Shown here: positions 53,228 through 62,230 of the stretch, piece by piece
How the letters are laid out: each line of letters starts with the position of its first letter
Position numbering within the stretch: position 1 is the stretch's first letter
Origin: Agromyces mariniharenae
GTDB taxonomy: Bacteria; Actinomycetota; Actinomycetes; Actinomycetales; Microbacteriaceae
Direction: 5' to 3'
NCBI RefSeq assembly: GCF_008122505.1
Contig: NZ_VSSB01000002.1
Coordinates: 248,001-312,000, forward strand
Length of the DNA: 64,000 bases
Notes under the pieces: model-generated
Databases searched by the model: none
The model's input: the letters and a program-made list of their open reading frames with translations, nothing else
Told to the model about the DNA's origin: nothing
Program-made: the position numbers and the translations under genes

Positions 53228-54131
53228 CCGCTCGTTCCCCGAGCCCGTCGACGGGCGGCCGCGGGTCGGCGTGGTGGTGCTCACCATGGGGACTCGGCCC
53301 GACGACCTCGCGCGCGGCATCCGGAGCGTGCTCGAGCAGCGGGACGTCGACGTCGACGTCGTGTGCGTCGGCAACGGCTGGAACCCCGCGAGCGCCGAGC
53401 CGCCGTTGCCGAGCGCGGTGAAGACGCTGCACCTGCCCGAGAACCTCGGCATCCCCGCCGGACGCAACCGCGGCGTGCCCGAGGTGTCGGGCGACGTGCT
53501 GTTCTTCCTCGACGACGACGCGTTCCTGCCGAGCCCGCGCTTCCTGGCCGACGGATGCCGCGAGCTCGCCGACCGGCCCGAGCTCGGCCTCATCCAGCCC
53601 CGCGTCGTCGACCCCACGGGCAAGGTGTCGCCGCGGCGCTGGATCCCACGCATCCGCAAGGGCGACCCGGCGCGCTCGAGCAACGTGTTCTCGTGCTGGG
53701 AGGGCGCCGTCCTCATGCCGCGCGCCGTGTTCCACGCCACGGGCGGCTGGGCGGATCCGTTCTTCTACGCGCACGAGGGCATCGAGCTGGCGTGGCGGGT
53801 GTGGGACACCGGCCACGTCGCGTGGTACGCGGGCGACCTCGAGGCGGGGCATCCGGTCATCGACCCGGCGCGCCACGCGTACTACTACCGCCTCAACGCG
53901 CGGAACCGCGTGTGGCTCGCCCGGCGCAACCTGCCGCTCGTGCTCGTGCCCTTCTACGTCGGCTCGTGGACGGCGATCCAGGTGCTGCGCTGGTTCCGCA
54001 ACCCGTCGGCCCTGAAGGCGTGGTTCGGCGGCTGGCGCGCGGGCTGGCGCGAGGATCCGGGGGAGCGGCGTCCGATGCGGTGGCGCACGGTGTGGCGGAT
54101 GACGCTCGCGGGCCGGCCGCCGATCGTCTGA
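53214..54131 (+). CDS. Family 2 glycosyltransferase
   Basis: GTG 53214 overlaps the previous gene. The 305-aa soluble GT-A enzyme has GVVVLTMGTRPDDLARG, NLGIPAGRNRG, FFLDDDAFLP (metal-binding DDD) and FFYAHEGIELAWRVWD. It resembles rhamnosyl- or other sugar transferases of wall-polymer clusters. The substrate is not decided by sequence. Confidence 0.8.
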   Translation: MSGPDRSFPEPVDGRPRVGVVVLTMGTRPDDLARGIRSVLEQRDVDVDVVCVGNGWNPASAEPPLPSAVKTLHLPENLGIPAGRNRGVPEVSGDVLFFLDDDAFLPSPRFLADGCRELADRPELGLIQPRVVDPTGKVSPRRWIPRIRKGDPARSSNVFSCWEGAVLMPRAVFHATGGWADPFFYAHEGIELAWRVWDTGHVAWYAGDLEAGHPVIDPARHAYYYRLNARNRVWLARRNLPLVLVPFYVGSWTAIQVLRWFRNPSALKAWFGGWRAGWREDPGERRPMRWRTVWRMTLAGRPPIV

Positions 54132-54235
54132 TCGCGGTCGTCGAGGAGCCGGTCGTCGAGGAGCGCCGCCGGAGGCGACGCGTATCGAGTCGCGGGGGGC
54201 CGCGGGGCATCCGCGCCTTCGGTACCCTTGTGCGA

Positions 54236-55528
54236 GTGGGATTGCGGAGAGATGCACAGCGCGCCGTCAAGCTGGCCAAGGACATCATGTGGTCGCGGCG
54301 GGCGCAGCGCGAGCTGCTGAGGAAGCTGCGCGAACTGCCGCCCCTCGAGCCGCACCGCTACCGCATCGGCGTGTACTTCGCCGACGGCCGCGTCAACCTC
54401 TACCAGCTGCGACAGTGGTACAGGCCGCTGCTCGAGCTCTCGAAGCGGCATCCGGTGCTCATCCTCAGCCGCGCCTCGGGGTCGGCGCTCGAACTCCTCG
54501 AGGAGTCGCCGCTGCCCGTCGCCTACGTGCGTCGCGTCGTCGACCTCGAGCAGGTCATCCACGACCAGGACCTGCACGTCGTGTTCTACGTGAACCAGAA
54601 CGCGAAGAACTTCCAGATGATGCGCTACGGGCGGCGCTGGCACGTGTTCATCAACCACGGCGAGTCCGACAAGATGTACATGACCACCAACCAGTTCAAG
54701 GCCTACGACTACGCCTTCATCGCGGGCGACGCGGCCCGGGCCCGGCTCGAGAAGGTGCTCTGGGACTACGACTTCGACAAGCGCGCGATCCCGATCGGGC
54801 GGCCGCAGGCCGACCACTACCTCGACGGCTCGCCGCTGCCCTACACGCCCGACGAGCGCGAGGTCGTGCTCTACGCGCCCACGTGGGAGGGCGATCGCGG
54901 CGCGGCCGCCTACGGATCGATCGCGTCGCACGGCGTGCCACTCGTGAAGGCGCTGCTCGCGACGGGCCGGCACCGCGTGATCTACCGTCCGCACCCGCGG
55001 TCGGGCGTCGTCGACCCCGACTACCGTGCGGCGAACCGCGAGATCATCGAGGCGATCTCGGCGGCGAACGCGGCCGACCCCTCCGCGCAGCACGTCTACG
55101 ACGACGGCCCCTCGCTCGGCTGGCAGCTCGCCGCGGCGGATGTCGCGATCGTCGACATCTCGGCGATGGTCTACGACCGGCTCGCCGCCGGCAAGCCGCT
55201 GCTCATCACGCGTCCCGTCAATCCCGAGGCGCAGATCGACACCGGCGGCTACCTGCAGGCGTGCGAGTGGCTCGACGCGGGCGACGGCGCGGCCATGCTC
55301 GCGCGTGTCGACGCGGTCGCGCACGACGCCGACGCGCTCGCGCGGCTCGAGGCGTGGGTCGAGCGGTACTTCGGCGACACCACGCCGGGCGTCACGACGG
55401 CGCGCTTCCACGAGGCCGTCGACCGCCTCATGGCCGAGTGGGAGCGCTTCGCGGCACTGCACGCGGGCGACGAGGAGGTCGACGAGTTCGAGGCGGACGA
55501 CGAGGACGAGGCGGAGGCGCTGACCTAG
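54236..55528 (+). CDS. CDP-glycerol glycerophosphotransferase-like (TagB/TagF family)
   Basis: GTG 54236 lies 10 bases after a -10-like TACCCT; GTG 54230 is the other option. The 430-aa product has the TagB/TagF pattern: HGESDKMYMTTNQFKAYDYAF, VVLYAPTWEGD, VIYRPHPRSG and VAIVDISAMVYDRLAAGKP. This family polymerises or primes glycerol- or ribitol-phosphate chains on a lipid carrier. The acidic C-terminus (EEVDEFEADDEDEAEAL) is unusual. It fits with the linked CDP-alcohol enzyme and exporter. Confidence 0.8.
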   Translation: MGLRRDAQRAVKLAKDIMWSRRAQRELLRKLRELPPLEPHRYRIGVYFADGRVNLYQLRQWYRPLLELSKRHPVLILSRASGSALELLEESPLPVAYVRRVVDLEQVIHDQDLHVVFYVNQNAKNFQMMRYGRRWHVFINHGESDKMYMTTNQFKAYDYAFIAGDAARARLEKVLWDYDFDKRAIPIGRPQADHYLDGSPLPYTPDEREVVLYAPTWEGDRGAAAYGSIASHGVPLVKALLATGRHRVIYRPHPRSGVVDPDYRAANREIIEAISAANAADPSAQHVYDDGPSLGWQLAAADVAIVDISAMVYDRLAAGKPLLITRPVNPEAQIDTGGYLQACEWLDAGDGAAMLARVDAVAHDADALARLEAWVERYFGDTTPGVTTARFHEAVDRLMAEWERFAALHAGDEEVDEFEADDEDEAEALT

Positions 55529-56514
55529 GGGCCGGCGTCGGCGCCTGCGTCGACCGCCGCATCGTCGCCCCGCCGCCGGGTGATGCCGCGCCCCACCTTG
55601 GTGGCGGCGCCGCGGATGCCGCGACCGGTCGACGCGGCGAGCTCGCCGACGGCGACGCCCGCCCGCCCGATCCGCGAGCCCGTCGTGCGGATGAACGTGT
55701 CGCCCTCGCGGGGCTCGAGCACGGCCGGCAGCACCGCGGGTGCCGCGCCGAACGCGAGCCGAGACTGCTGCAGCACCTTGCGGCCGAGCAGGTGGTTGCC
55801 GGTGCCGCCGATCGCGGCGCCGATGCCGAACGGGATCGCCTTGCCGATGATGCCCGCGCCGCCGCGCACCGCGAACTGGCGCACGAACACGCGCCGCAGC
55901 TGGTCGACCATGGTGCCCATGAGGGCCTTCGGCATGCTGTTCGTGATGAGCTCGCCCCAGAACACGTTGCGCGCGGGTCCGCCGCCGGTCGCCTGCCCGG
56001 CGAACTGGCGCACGAGGTCGACGCCCTCGCGCCCGAGCATGAGGGTCATCACGAGCGCGCGGGCACGCTCGGGATTGTCGACGGGGATGCCGTGCACCTC
56101 GGCGACCGACTGCGCGAAGAGCGCCGTGGCCTCCAGGAAGCCGGCCGTCTCGACGCCCGACAGTGCGAGCGTGATGCCCGTGCTGATGCCGGGGATCACC
56201 GCCGTGGCGCCGACGGCCGCGCCGCCGGTCGTCACGGCCGCGAGGTAGCGTCGTTCGAGGATGCGCACCAGCTGGTCGGGCGTCGCGTTCGGCACGCGTC
56301 GACGGATGCCGCGGAGGTGCGCCAGCACGATCGGACGCTGGATCGACAGCACCATGTCGATGCCGCGCTCCATGCCCTGTGCTCGTCCGGTGTCGGTGGG
56401 CCGTTCGCCCGCCGCTCCACCCGGGGCCTGCGGCCGCTCGTCGGGCGCGCCGGGAGAGCCCTCCTGCGGAGCCGAGGGCCCCATCGAGGTGATCTTGTGC
56501 ACCCGTTCGGCCAT
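55525..56514 (-). CDS. Membrane protein with EcsC-like features
   Basis: ATG 56514 (MAERVHKITSMG) is preferred to the upstream starts, whose residues look non-coding. The 329-aa protein has a disordered Pro-rich N-terminus and hydrophobic, Gly-rich segments (TTGGAAVGATAVIPGISTG, and GAGIIGKAIPFGIGAAIGGTG). The pattern with ALVMTLMLGREGVDLVR resembles EcsC-family proteins. Role unknown; it overlaps the wall-polymer polymerase at its 3' end (convergent). Confidence 0.6.
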   Translation of the reverse strand: MAERVHKITSMGPSAPQEGSPGAPDERPQAPGGAAGERPTDTGRAQGMERGIDMVLSIQRPIVLAHLRGIRRRVPNATPDQLVRILERRYLAAVTTGGAAVGATAVIPGISTGITLALSGVETAGFLEATALFAQSVAEVHGIPVDNPERARALVMTLMLGREGVDLVRQFAGQATGGGPARNVFWGELITNSMPKALMGTMVDQLRRVFVRQFAVRGGAGIIGKAIPFGIGAAIGGTGNHLLGRKVLQQSRLAFGAAPAVLPAVLEPREGDTFIRTTGSRIGRAGVAVGELAASTGRGIRGAATKVGRGITRRRGDDAAVDAGADAGP

Positions 56515-56599
56515 GCCGAGCATCATAGAGCGCCCATCCGGGTGAACCCCGGATCGCTGCCCGGGGCTCGTCACGCCTGGGCGGATGCGGTATGGGCCG

Positions 56600-57373
56600 C
56601 TACGTCGTGCCGTGCTCCGCGTTGTAGCGCTCGAGCACGTCGTCGATCGGCCCGTCGAGCACGAGCGCGCCCTTGTCGAGGTACAGGCCGCGCGTGCAGA
56701 AGCGTCGCAGGTCGCGCTCGTTGTGCGAGACGAAGAACAGCGTGCGGCCTCCTTCGAGGAGCTCCTCGATGCGCCGGTAGCACTTCTCGCGGAACGCCTT
56801 GTCGCCGACGGCGAGCACCTCGTCGACGAGGATGATGGGCTCCTCGAGCTGCGAGATCACCGCGAACGCGATGCGCACCTTCATGCCGCTCGAGAGGTGC
56901 TTGTACGGCGTGTCGAGGAAGTCCGCGATGTCGGCGAACCCGATGATCTCGTCGAACTTCGCGTCGATCTGGGAGCGCGTCATGCCGTGCAGGCCCGCCG
57001 TCAGGTACACGTTGTCGCGCACGGTCAGGTCGTCGACGAAACCGCCGGTGATCTCGATCAGCGGGGCGACGCCGCCCGTGACGACGACACGGCCCTCGTC
57101 GGGCATCATGACGCCCGCCACGAGCTTCAGCAGCGTCGACTTGCCCTGGCCGTTGCGTCCGACCACGCCGATGGCCTCGCCGGGGCGGACCTCCATCGTG
57201 AGGTTCCGCAGCGCCCAGAACTCGCCGGGCCGCGTCCGACGCCGGCGCCCGGCGAGCAGGTCCTTGAACGACCGGCGACCGCGCCGGTTGCGGCGGAAGC
57301 GGATGCCGAGGCCCTCGGCACGGATCGCGTACGTCTCCGTGGCGGCGAGGGCGGCGGCTGCGGCATCCGTCAT
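56600..57373 (-). CDS. ABC transporter ATPase (TagH/Wzt-like polymer exporter)
   Basis: ATG 57373 shares a base with the permease stop (TGATG), so the two are coupled. The 257-aa ATPase has Walker A GRNGQGKST, the Q-region LIEITGGFVDDLTV, signature LSSGMKVRIAF and Walker B IILVDEVLAVGD, which is the TagH/Wzt branch that exports teichoic acids or O-antigen. It has no C-terminal carbohydrate-binding domain, so export probably does not depend on a cap-recognition module. Confidence 0.85.
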   Translation of the reverse strand: MTDAAAAALAATETYAIRAEGLGIRFRRNRRGRRSFKDLLAGRRRRTRPGEFWALRNLTMEVRPGEAIGVVGRNGQGKSTLLKLVAGVMMPDEGRVVVTGGVAPLIEITGGFVDDLTVRDNVYLTAGLHGMTRSQIDAKFDEIIGFADIADFLDTPYKHLSSGMKVRIAFAVISQLEEPIILVDEVLAVGDKAFREKCYRRIEELLEGGRTLFFVSHNERDLRRFCTRGLYLDKGALVLDGPIDDVLERYNAEHGTT

Positions 57374-58194
57374 CAGATCTCCTTCAGCACCTGGCGCACG
57401 CTGCCGCGGAAGACGAGGAGGCCGATGCCGAGCAGGGCGAGCGACATCACCGCCGAGATCACGACGTTGAACCAGTCGAGCTCGTGCGGGAAGAAGCCCG
57501 CGCGATAGAGGCCGAAGATGCCCGAGAGGGGATTGAACGCCGCCCAGACGTGGAGCTCCTCCGGCAGGTTCTCGACGCCGTAGATGATCGGCGACGCGTA
57601 GAAGAGGAACCGCAGCACGAGCTTCACCGCCCGCTCGAGGTCGCGGAAGAACACCACGAGCGGCGCGACGATGAGCGCGACCCCGCACGTGAGGATCACC
57701 TGGAGCAGGATCGCGAGCGGGAAGAACACGAGCTCCCACCCCACCCGCGACCCGGGCGAGAAGATCACGAAGAGCGCGAGCACGGGCAGCGACAGCAGGA
57801 ACTCGATGCCCTTCGAGAGCACGATGCGGTTCACCCAGATCGTGCGCGGGATCATCGTCGACCGCACGAGCTTCGCGTCCTTCAGGAAGGCGCGCGTCGA
57901 GTCGGAGATCGCGCCGTTGAACCACATCCACGGCAGCAGTGCCGCGAGGAGGAACACGATGTACGGCTCGGTGCCCACGGGTCGCTGGAACACCTGGGTG
58001 AAGACGAACCAGTAGATGCCGGCCATCACGAGGGGGTCGAGGATCGACCAGAGGTACCCGAGCGCCGAGGTCGAGTAGCGCACCTTCAGGTCGCGGGTCG
58101 TGAGGAGCCAGAGGGAGTGCCGGTAGCGGATCCACGCCGTCCGCTGGAGCGGATGCGAGTCTCCAGCACTCCCGACGGATACCGCGCTCATCAC
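57373..58194 (-). CDS. ABC-2 permease (TagG/Wzm-like polymer exporter)
   Basis: A 273-aa protein starting at GTG 58194 or ATG 58191 with six membrane helices. The N-terminal cytoplasmic part LLTTRDLKVRYSTSALGYLW, followed by FVFTQVFQ and WFNGAISDSTRAFLKDAKLV, is the family signature of TagG/Wzm permeases. It forms the channel that moves the lipid-linked polymer made by the neighbouring genes. Confidence 0.85.
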   Translation of the reverse strand: MMSAVSVGSAGDSHPLQRTAWIRYRHSLWLLTTRDLKVRYSTSALGYLWSILDPLVMAGIYWFVFTQVFQRPVGTEPYIVFLLAALLPWMWFNGAISDSTRAFLKDAKLVRSTMIPRTIWVNRIVLSKGIEFLLSLPVLALFVIFSPGSRVGWELVFFPLAILLQVILTCGVALIVAPLVVFFRDLERAVKLVLRFLFYASPIIYGVENLPEELHVWAAFNPLSGIFGLYRAGFFPHELDWFNVVISAVMSLALLGIGLLVFRGSVRQVLKEI

Positions 58195-58292
58195 GATCTC
58201 ATCGTAGATGCCATGCCGCGGTAGGTTTGAAAGCAGGCGGGCGGCGCGTGCCGCGCCCGGCCGTTGGGCCGCGCCAGTTCGGAAGGAGCGTC

Positions 58293-58853
58293 GTGCACCG
58301 CACCAGCACCCGCGTGCTCCTCAGCTGCGCCGCGATCGGCGTCGCCGGGGGGCTCGTGGCCGGGGCATCCGCCTACCTCGCCGCCGCGTTCGCGGCGTTC
58401 ATCCCCGTGCTCTACGGGCTCACGATCGGCACGCACTTCCTCCCGAGCGCCGTCGCGCTCGCGCTGCTGCGGCGGCCGGGCGTCGCCGTGCTCGTCGGCT
58501 TCATCGCCGGACTCGTCGGGGCCGTGTTCGCGCCGATCTGGATCTGGCGCTTCGTCGGCACCGGGCTGCTCGTTGGGGCCCTGCTCGAGCTGCCGTTCCT
58601 GATCACCCGGTACCGCAACTGGAGCGCCTGGCTCTCCTACCTCGCCGCCGGGTTCGCGGGCGTCGCGCTCGCCGTCGGCACGTTCGTCGTGCTCGGTGCG
58701 GAGCACTACGCGCCCTGGGCGTGGGCGCTCTACCTCGCGCTGTTCGTCGCGAGCCCGGTCTTCTTCACCTGGCTCGGCCGCGTCATCGCCGCACGGCTGG
58801 CGAAGACGGGCGTGGCCCGGCAGTCGGTGGGCGACCGGCAGAACGCGGCCTAG
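58293..58853 (+). CDS. ECF-transporter S component, YkoE-like
   Basis: GTG 58293 (VHRTSTRVL) follows GGAAGGAGCGTC. The 186-aa protein has five or six membrane helices and a YkoE-like sequence (GTHFLPSAVALALLRRPGVAV, split at AL; LVGFIAGLVGAVFAP). YkoE proteins are substrate-binding parts of energy-coupling-factor transporters for a thiamine precursor (HMP). No ECF A or T genes are next to it within this window, so it may use a shared module. Confidence 0.6.
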   Translation: MHRTSTRVLLSCAAIGVAGGLVAGASAYLAAAFAAFIPVLYGLTIGTHFLPSAVALALLRRPGVAVLVGFIAGLVGAVFAPIWIWRFVGTGLLVGALLELPFLITRYRNWSAWLSYLAAGFAGVALAVGTFVVLGAEHYAPWAWALYLALFVASPVFFTWLGRVIAARLAKTGVARQSVGDRQNAA

Positions 58854-58859
58854 ACGCGA

Positions 58860-58944
58860 ACGGATGCCGCGCGGCATCCGCTCGGCCCTGAGGAGCGGAG
58901 CGTCCGGAGACGCGAAGAGCGGATGCCGTCGGGCATCCGCTCTC
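58860..58944. terminator. Two hairpins between convergent genes
   Basis: CGGATGCC-GCGC-GGCATCCG-like arms near 58860-58879 and the longer AGAGCGGATGCC...GGCATCCGCTCT at about 58917-58944 form two stems between the convergent genes ending at 58853 and 58965. They serve as a bidirectional terminator and contain four copies of the GGATGCC/GGCATCC heptamer. Confidence 0.7.
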
Positions 58945-58964
58945 CACTGCTGTGGTGCTTGCGA

Positions 58965-59654
58965 TCACACGAAGTGGTTCGCACGCTCCAGGTCTTCGGC
59001 GAAGTCGATCTCGACCGCGTAGAGGTCGGAGATGTCCATCGGCTCGACGAGCATGCCCTGCTTCTCGATGGCGAGCTCGATGCCGCGCTCGAAGTAGTCC
59101 TGGTCGCCCACGCGCTGCAGGAACGCGAGGAGTGCCGCCTTGTCGCGGCTCGACACGTAGTTGATGCCGACCGCCTCACCGAGACCGCCCTTGACGGTCT
59201 TCGAGAGCTCCTTGATGTAGCCCTCGGCGGTGGTGGTGTACTTGACCTCCTCGTCGGACACCTTCGCGGTGTTGACGGTCACGAACGACTGGTCGCGCTC
59301 GATGAACGGGAGGGCGCGGTCGAGGATGCGCGGGTCGAACACGACGTCGCCGTTCATCCAGAGCACGCCGCCCGCCTGCGACGCCGCGAGGGCGCGCATG
59401 AGGCTCTTCGAGGTGTTCGTCTGGTCGTACTCCTCGTTGTAGACGAACGACGCCTGCGGGAACGCCTCGATGATGTGCTCGAGCTTGTAGCCGACGACGA
59501 TCGTCACGTTCGGGTCCTTGCCGAAGGCGTGCTCGATGTTGTCGAACTGCTGGCGCATGATGGTGCGGCCGTCGCTGAGCTCGGTGAGCGGTTTGGGGAG
59601 GGATCGTCCGAGCCGGCTCCCCATGCCGGCTGCCAGAATCACGATCTGGGTCAC
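58965..59654 (-). CDS. Sugar- or alditol-phosphate nucleotidyltransferase (LicC/TarD-like)
   Basis: A 229-aa protein with the nucleotidyltransferase signature (VILAAGMGSRLGRSLPKPL), the metal-binding MNGDVVFD and YNEEYDQTNTSKSL. This is closest to LicC-type phosphocholine and TarD-like glycerol-phosphate cytidylyltransferases, so it could supply the CDP-activated unit used by the linked CDP-alcohol and TagB/F-like enzymes. Substrate not certain. About 250 bp without a gene lie between its start and the next one. Confidence 0.75.
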   Translation of the reverse strand: MTQIVILAAGMGSRLGRSLPKPLTELSDGRTIMRQQFDNIEHAFGKDPNVTIVVGYKLEHIIEAFPQASFVYNEEYDQTNTSKSLMRALAASQAGGVLWMNGDVVFDPRILDRALPFIERDQSFVTVNTAKVSDEEVKYTTTAEGYIKELSKTVKGGLGEAVGINYVSSRDKAALLAFLQRVGDQDYFERGIELAIEKQGMLVEPMDISDLYAVEIDFAEDLERANHFV

Positions 59655-59911
59655 TGCATCTCCTTATGGTGGTCGGATGCCGCGGGCGATCGGCCCCTCG
59701 CCGATTCTTCACCCGTCGTTCACCCGGAAGTTCACATGTGGACACGCCGTTATGCCGATTTACAGGGTACCGGGCGACCCCTTCGGTGAACGAGTCGAGC
59801 CCGACGTCGTAGTGTGATCGTGATGCGACGCTCAGGAAACCCACAGGTTCCCCCGCGCGTCGCATGACGACCCGACTGGGGAACGCGGGTCGCGGTTGGT
59901 AGGTTGTCTGG

Positions 59912-62230
59912 GTGACTTCCGTTTCGCGCTCCGAACACGACGACGAAGCTCCCGAAGGCACCGGCACGGGGGTGTCCGCCGAAGGGGGAACGTCCAGCGC
60001 GCCGCGCGCGCCGCGAGGGGCGTCGAAGCGCACGACGCGCTCGACGACCCCGAAGTCGGATGCCGCGGCCGCGTCGCGCACCGCCCGCTCCTCCGCCGCG
60101 CGGGGAACGGCCTCCAAGACGGCCGCGTCGCGCGCCGCCGCGACCGAGGGCGCTCCGGCCCGCCCCGGCACGAGCTCGCGACCCGAGTCGTCGGGCGAGA
60201 CCCCGAGCACGACCGCGCGCAAGGCGTCCACGGCGAAGAACACCGCCGCGAAGTCGTCAGCGGCGAAGTCGGCCGCGTCGAAGTCGGCGGCGTCGAAGAC
60301 GCCTGCTTCGAAGCCCGCCGCGTCGAGGTCGGCGGCGTCACGCGCGAACACTGCGAAGACCACTGCCTCGACGGCGCCTGCGACCGAGGCGACCACGCCC
60401 GAGGCCGACGCGACGACCGCGAAGGCGCCGGCTGCCGAGCGCACCACCACCAAGCGCACGACGTCGGCCGCCGCACCGACCGAACCGGCCGACTCCGCGC
60501 AGGCGGATGCCGCGGCGGAGCCGAACGAGACCACGGGTTCGAAGCGCACTGCGGCATCGCGTGCCGCTTCCTCGAAGGCCGCGTCCGCCCGCGGCGAGGC
60601 CACGAAGACGGCGCGGGCCGCGCGCGCGTCGGCCGCCTCGTCCCAGCGCACCCGAGCGGCCGCGGCCGCGAGCACGAAGCGCCAGGCGCAGCGCGTCGCG
60701 GCGTCGTTGACCACCGAGACCACGGCTGCCGAGCGCGCGACCCGCAAGCCCGGATCCGCGGCGCCGGTCCCGCCCACCACCGACGCCGGCGCCGCCGAGG
60801 GCACCGTCGACGAGACCACGCGCGAGCGTCCGATCGCACGCAGCACCGCCGGCCGCGCAGCGGCGGCCGTCGCGGCGGCCGCCATCGCCGACGACGCGAT
60901 CGCGGAGCCCGCGCCCACGGCGCCGCGCGCGCCGGAATCGAACGGGGGCGAGAACCCGACGGCGGCCGCGGCATCCGTCAGCGAGGCGACCGCGATCGAC
61001 GCTCCCGCCACCGAGGCGCCTTCCACTGAGACGCCCGCTGCCGAGGCGCCCGCCGACCCGGTCGTCGAGGCCGACCCGGCCGCGACTGTCGTGGCGGAGC
61101 CCGCGACCGAGGAGCCCGCCGCCCCGGTCGTCGAGGCCGAGGCCGATCCGGTCGCGGAGGACGCACCGGTCACGGAGGACATCGCGGCTGCCGCGCCCGA
61201 GGCCGTCGAGCCGGCTTCCGTCGAGGCATCCGATGCCGCGCTCACGCTCGACGAGGCGCTCGCCGACGCCGCGGGCGTGGAGGTCGCCGGCACCGACGTG
61301 AGCACTGAGATCGGGAGCGCCGCGGTCGCGGGTGCCGCGCTCGACGGCGACGGGGCATCCGCCGACGCGACGGGCGAGCAGGCCGTGGCCGTGATCCCGG
61401 CGCCCCGCAAGCCCGCGCCGCGCAAGAAGCGCACGCTGCGCGTGGCGCGTCCCGCCCCGGCGGCCGACGCTCCGCGCGTGCTCGAGATCCAGGGCCTCGT
61501 GAAGCGGTTCGGCGACACCACCGCGGTCGACGGCATCTCGCTCGACGTGCGCACGGGGTCGTTCTACGGCATCGTCGGGCCCAACGGCGCCGGCAAGACC
61601 ACGACGCTCTCGATGGTGACCGGCCTGCTGCGCCCCGACGCGGGCACCGTGCGGATCCACGGCGTCGACGCGTGGGGCGACCCGCGCGCGGCGAAGCGCC
61701 TGACGGGCGCGCTGCCCGACCGCCTCCGCCTGTTCGACCGCCTGACGGGCGCACAGCTGCTCTACTACTCGGGCGCGCTCCGCGGGCTCGACGACCGCAC
61801 GGTGCGCGATCGCAGCGCCGACCTCATCGCCGCGTTCGGCCTCGAGGACGCGATCGACCGCCTCGTGGCCGACTACTCGGCGGGCATGACCAAGAAGATC
61901 GCGCTCGCCTGCGCGATGATCCACGCGCCGCGGCTGCTGGTGCTCGACGAGCCGTTCGAGTCGGTCGACCCGGTGTCGGCCGCGAACCTCACCGACATCC
62001 TCGAGCGCTTCGTGGAGGGCGGTGGCACCGTGCTGCTGTCGAGCCACGGCATGGACCTCATCGAGCGCGTGTGCGACTCCGCGGCGATCATCGTCGGCGG
62101 CCGGGTGCTGGCATCCGGAACCCTCGACGAGGTGCGCGCCGGACAGACCCTCGAAGACCGCTTCGTCGAGCTCGCCGGCGGACGCAAGGCAGCGGAAGGC
62201 ATGGAATGGTTGCACAGTTTCTCCGACTGA
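59912..62230 (+). CDS. ABC transporter ATPase with a ~500-residue histone-H1-like N-terminal tail
   Basis: GTG 59912 (VTSVSRSEHDD) starts a 772-aa protein. Residues 1-510 are low-complexity: Ala, Lys, Ser, Thr, Arg repeats (SAAKSAASKSAASK, TAASRAASSKAASARG), becoming acidic with Pro/Glu after about residue 330. Residues 525-760 are a normal ABC ATPase: VGPNGAGKTTT, a Q-loop region, YSAGMTKKIAL and LLVLDEPFESVDP, like the ABC-2 type exporter branch. The permease gene follows with a 25-bp overlap. Long basic tails of this kind are known in mycobacterial and streptomycete nucleoid proteins, not in ABC ATPases. Confidence 0.8.
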   Translation: MTSVSRSEHDDEAPEGTGTGVSAEGGTSSAPRAPRGASKRTTRSTTPKSDAAAASRTARSSAARGTASKTAASRAAATEGAPARPGTSSRPESSGETPSTTARKASTAKNTAAKSSAAKSAASKSAASKTPASKPAASRSAASRANTAKTTASTAPATEATTPEADATTAKAPAAERTTTKRTTSAAAPTEPADSAQADAAAEPNETTGSKRTAASRAASSKAASARGEATKTARAARASAASSQRTRAAAAASTKRQAQRVAASLTTETTAAERATRKPGSAAPVPPTTDAGAAEGTVDETTRERPIARSTAGRAAAAVAAAAIADDAIAEPAPTAPRAPESNGGENPTAAAASVSEATAIDAPATEAPSTETPAAEAPADPVVEADPAATVVAEPATEEPAAPVVEAEADPVAEDAPVTEDIAAAAPEAVEPASVEASDAALTLDEALADAAGVEVAGTDVSTEIGSAAVAGAALDGDGASADATGEQAVAVIPAPRKPAPRKKRTLRVARPAPAADAPRVLEIQGLVKRFGDTTAVDGISLDVRTGSFYGIVGPNGAGKTTTLSMVTGLLRPDAGTVRIHGVDAWGDPRAAKRLTGALPDRLRLFDRLTGAQLLYYSGALRGLDDRTVRDRSADLIAAFGLEDAIDRLVADYSAGMTKKIALACAMIHAPRLLVLDEPFESVDPVSAANLTDILERFVEGGGTVLLSSHGMDLIERVCDSAAIIVGGRVLASGTLDEVRAGQTLEDRFVELAGGRKAAEGMEWLHSFSD

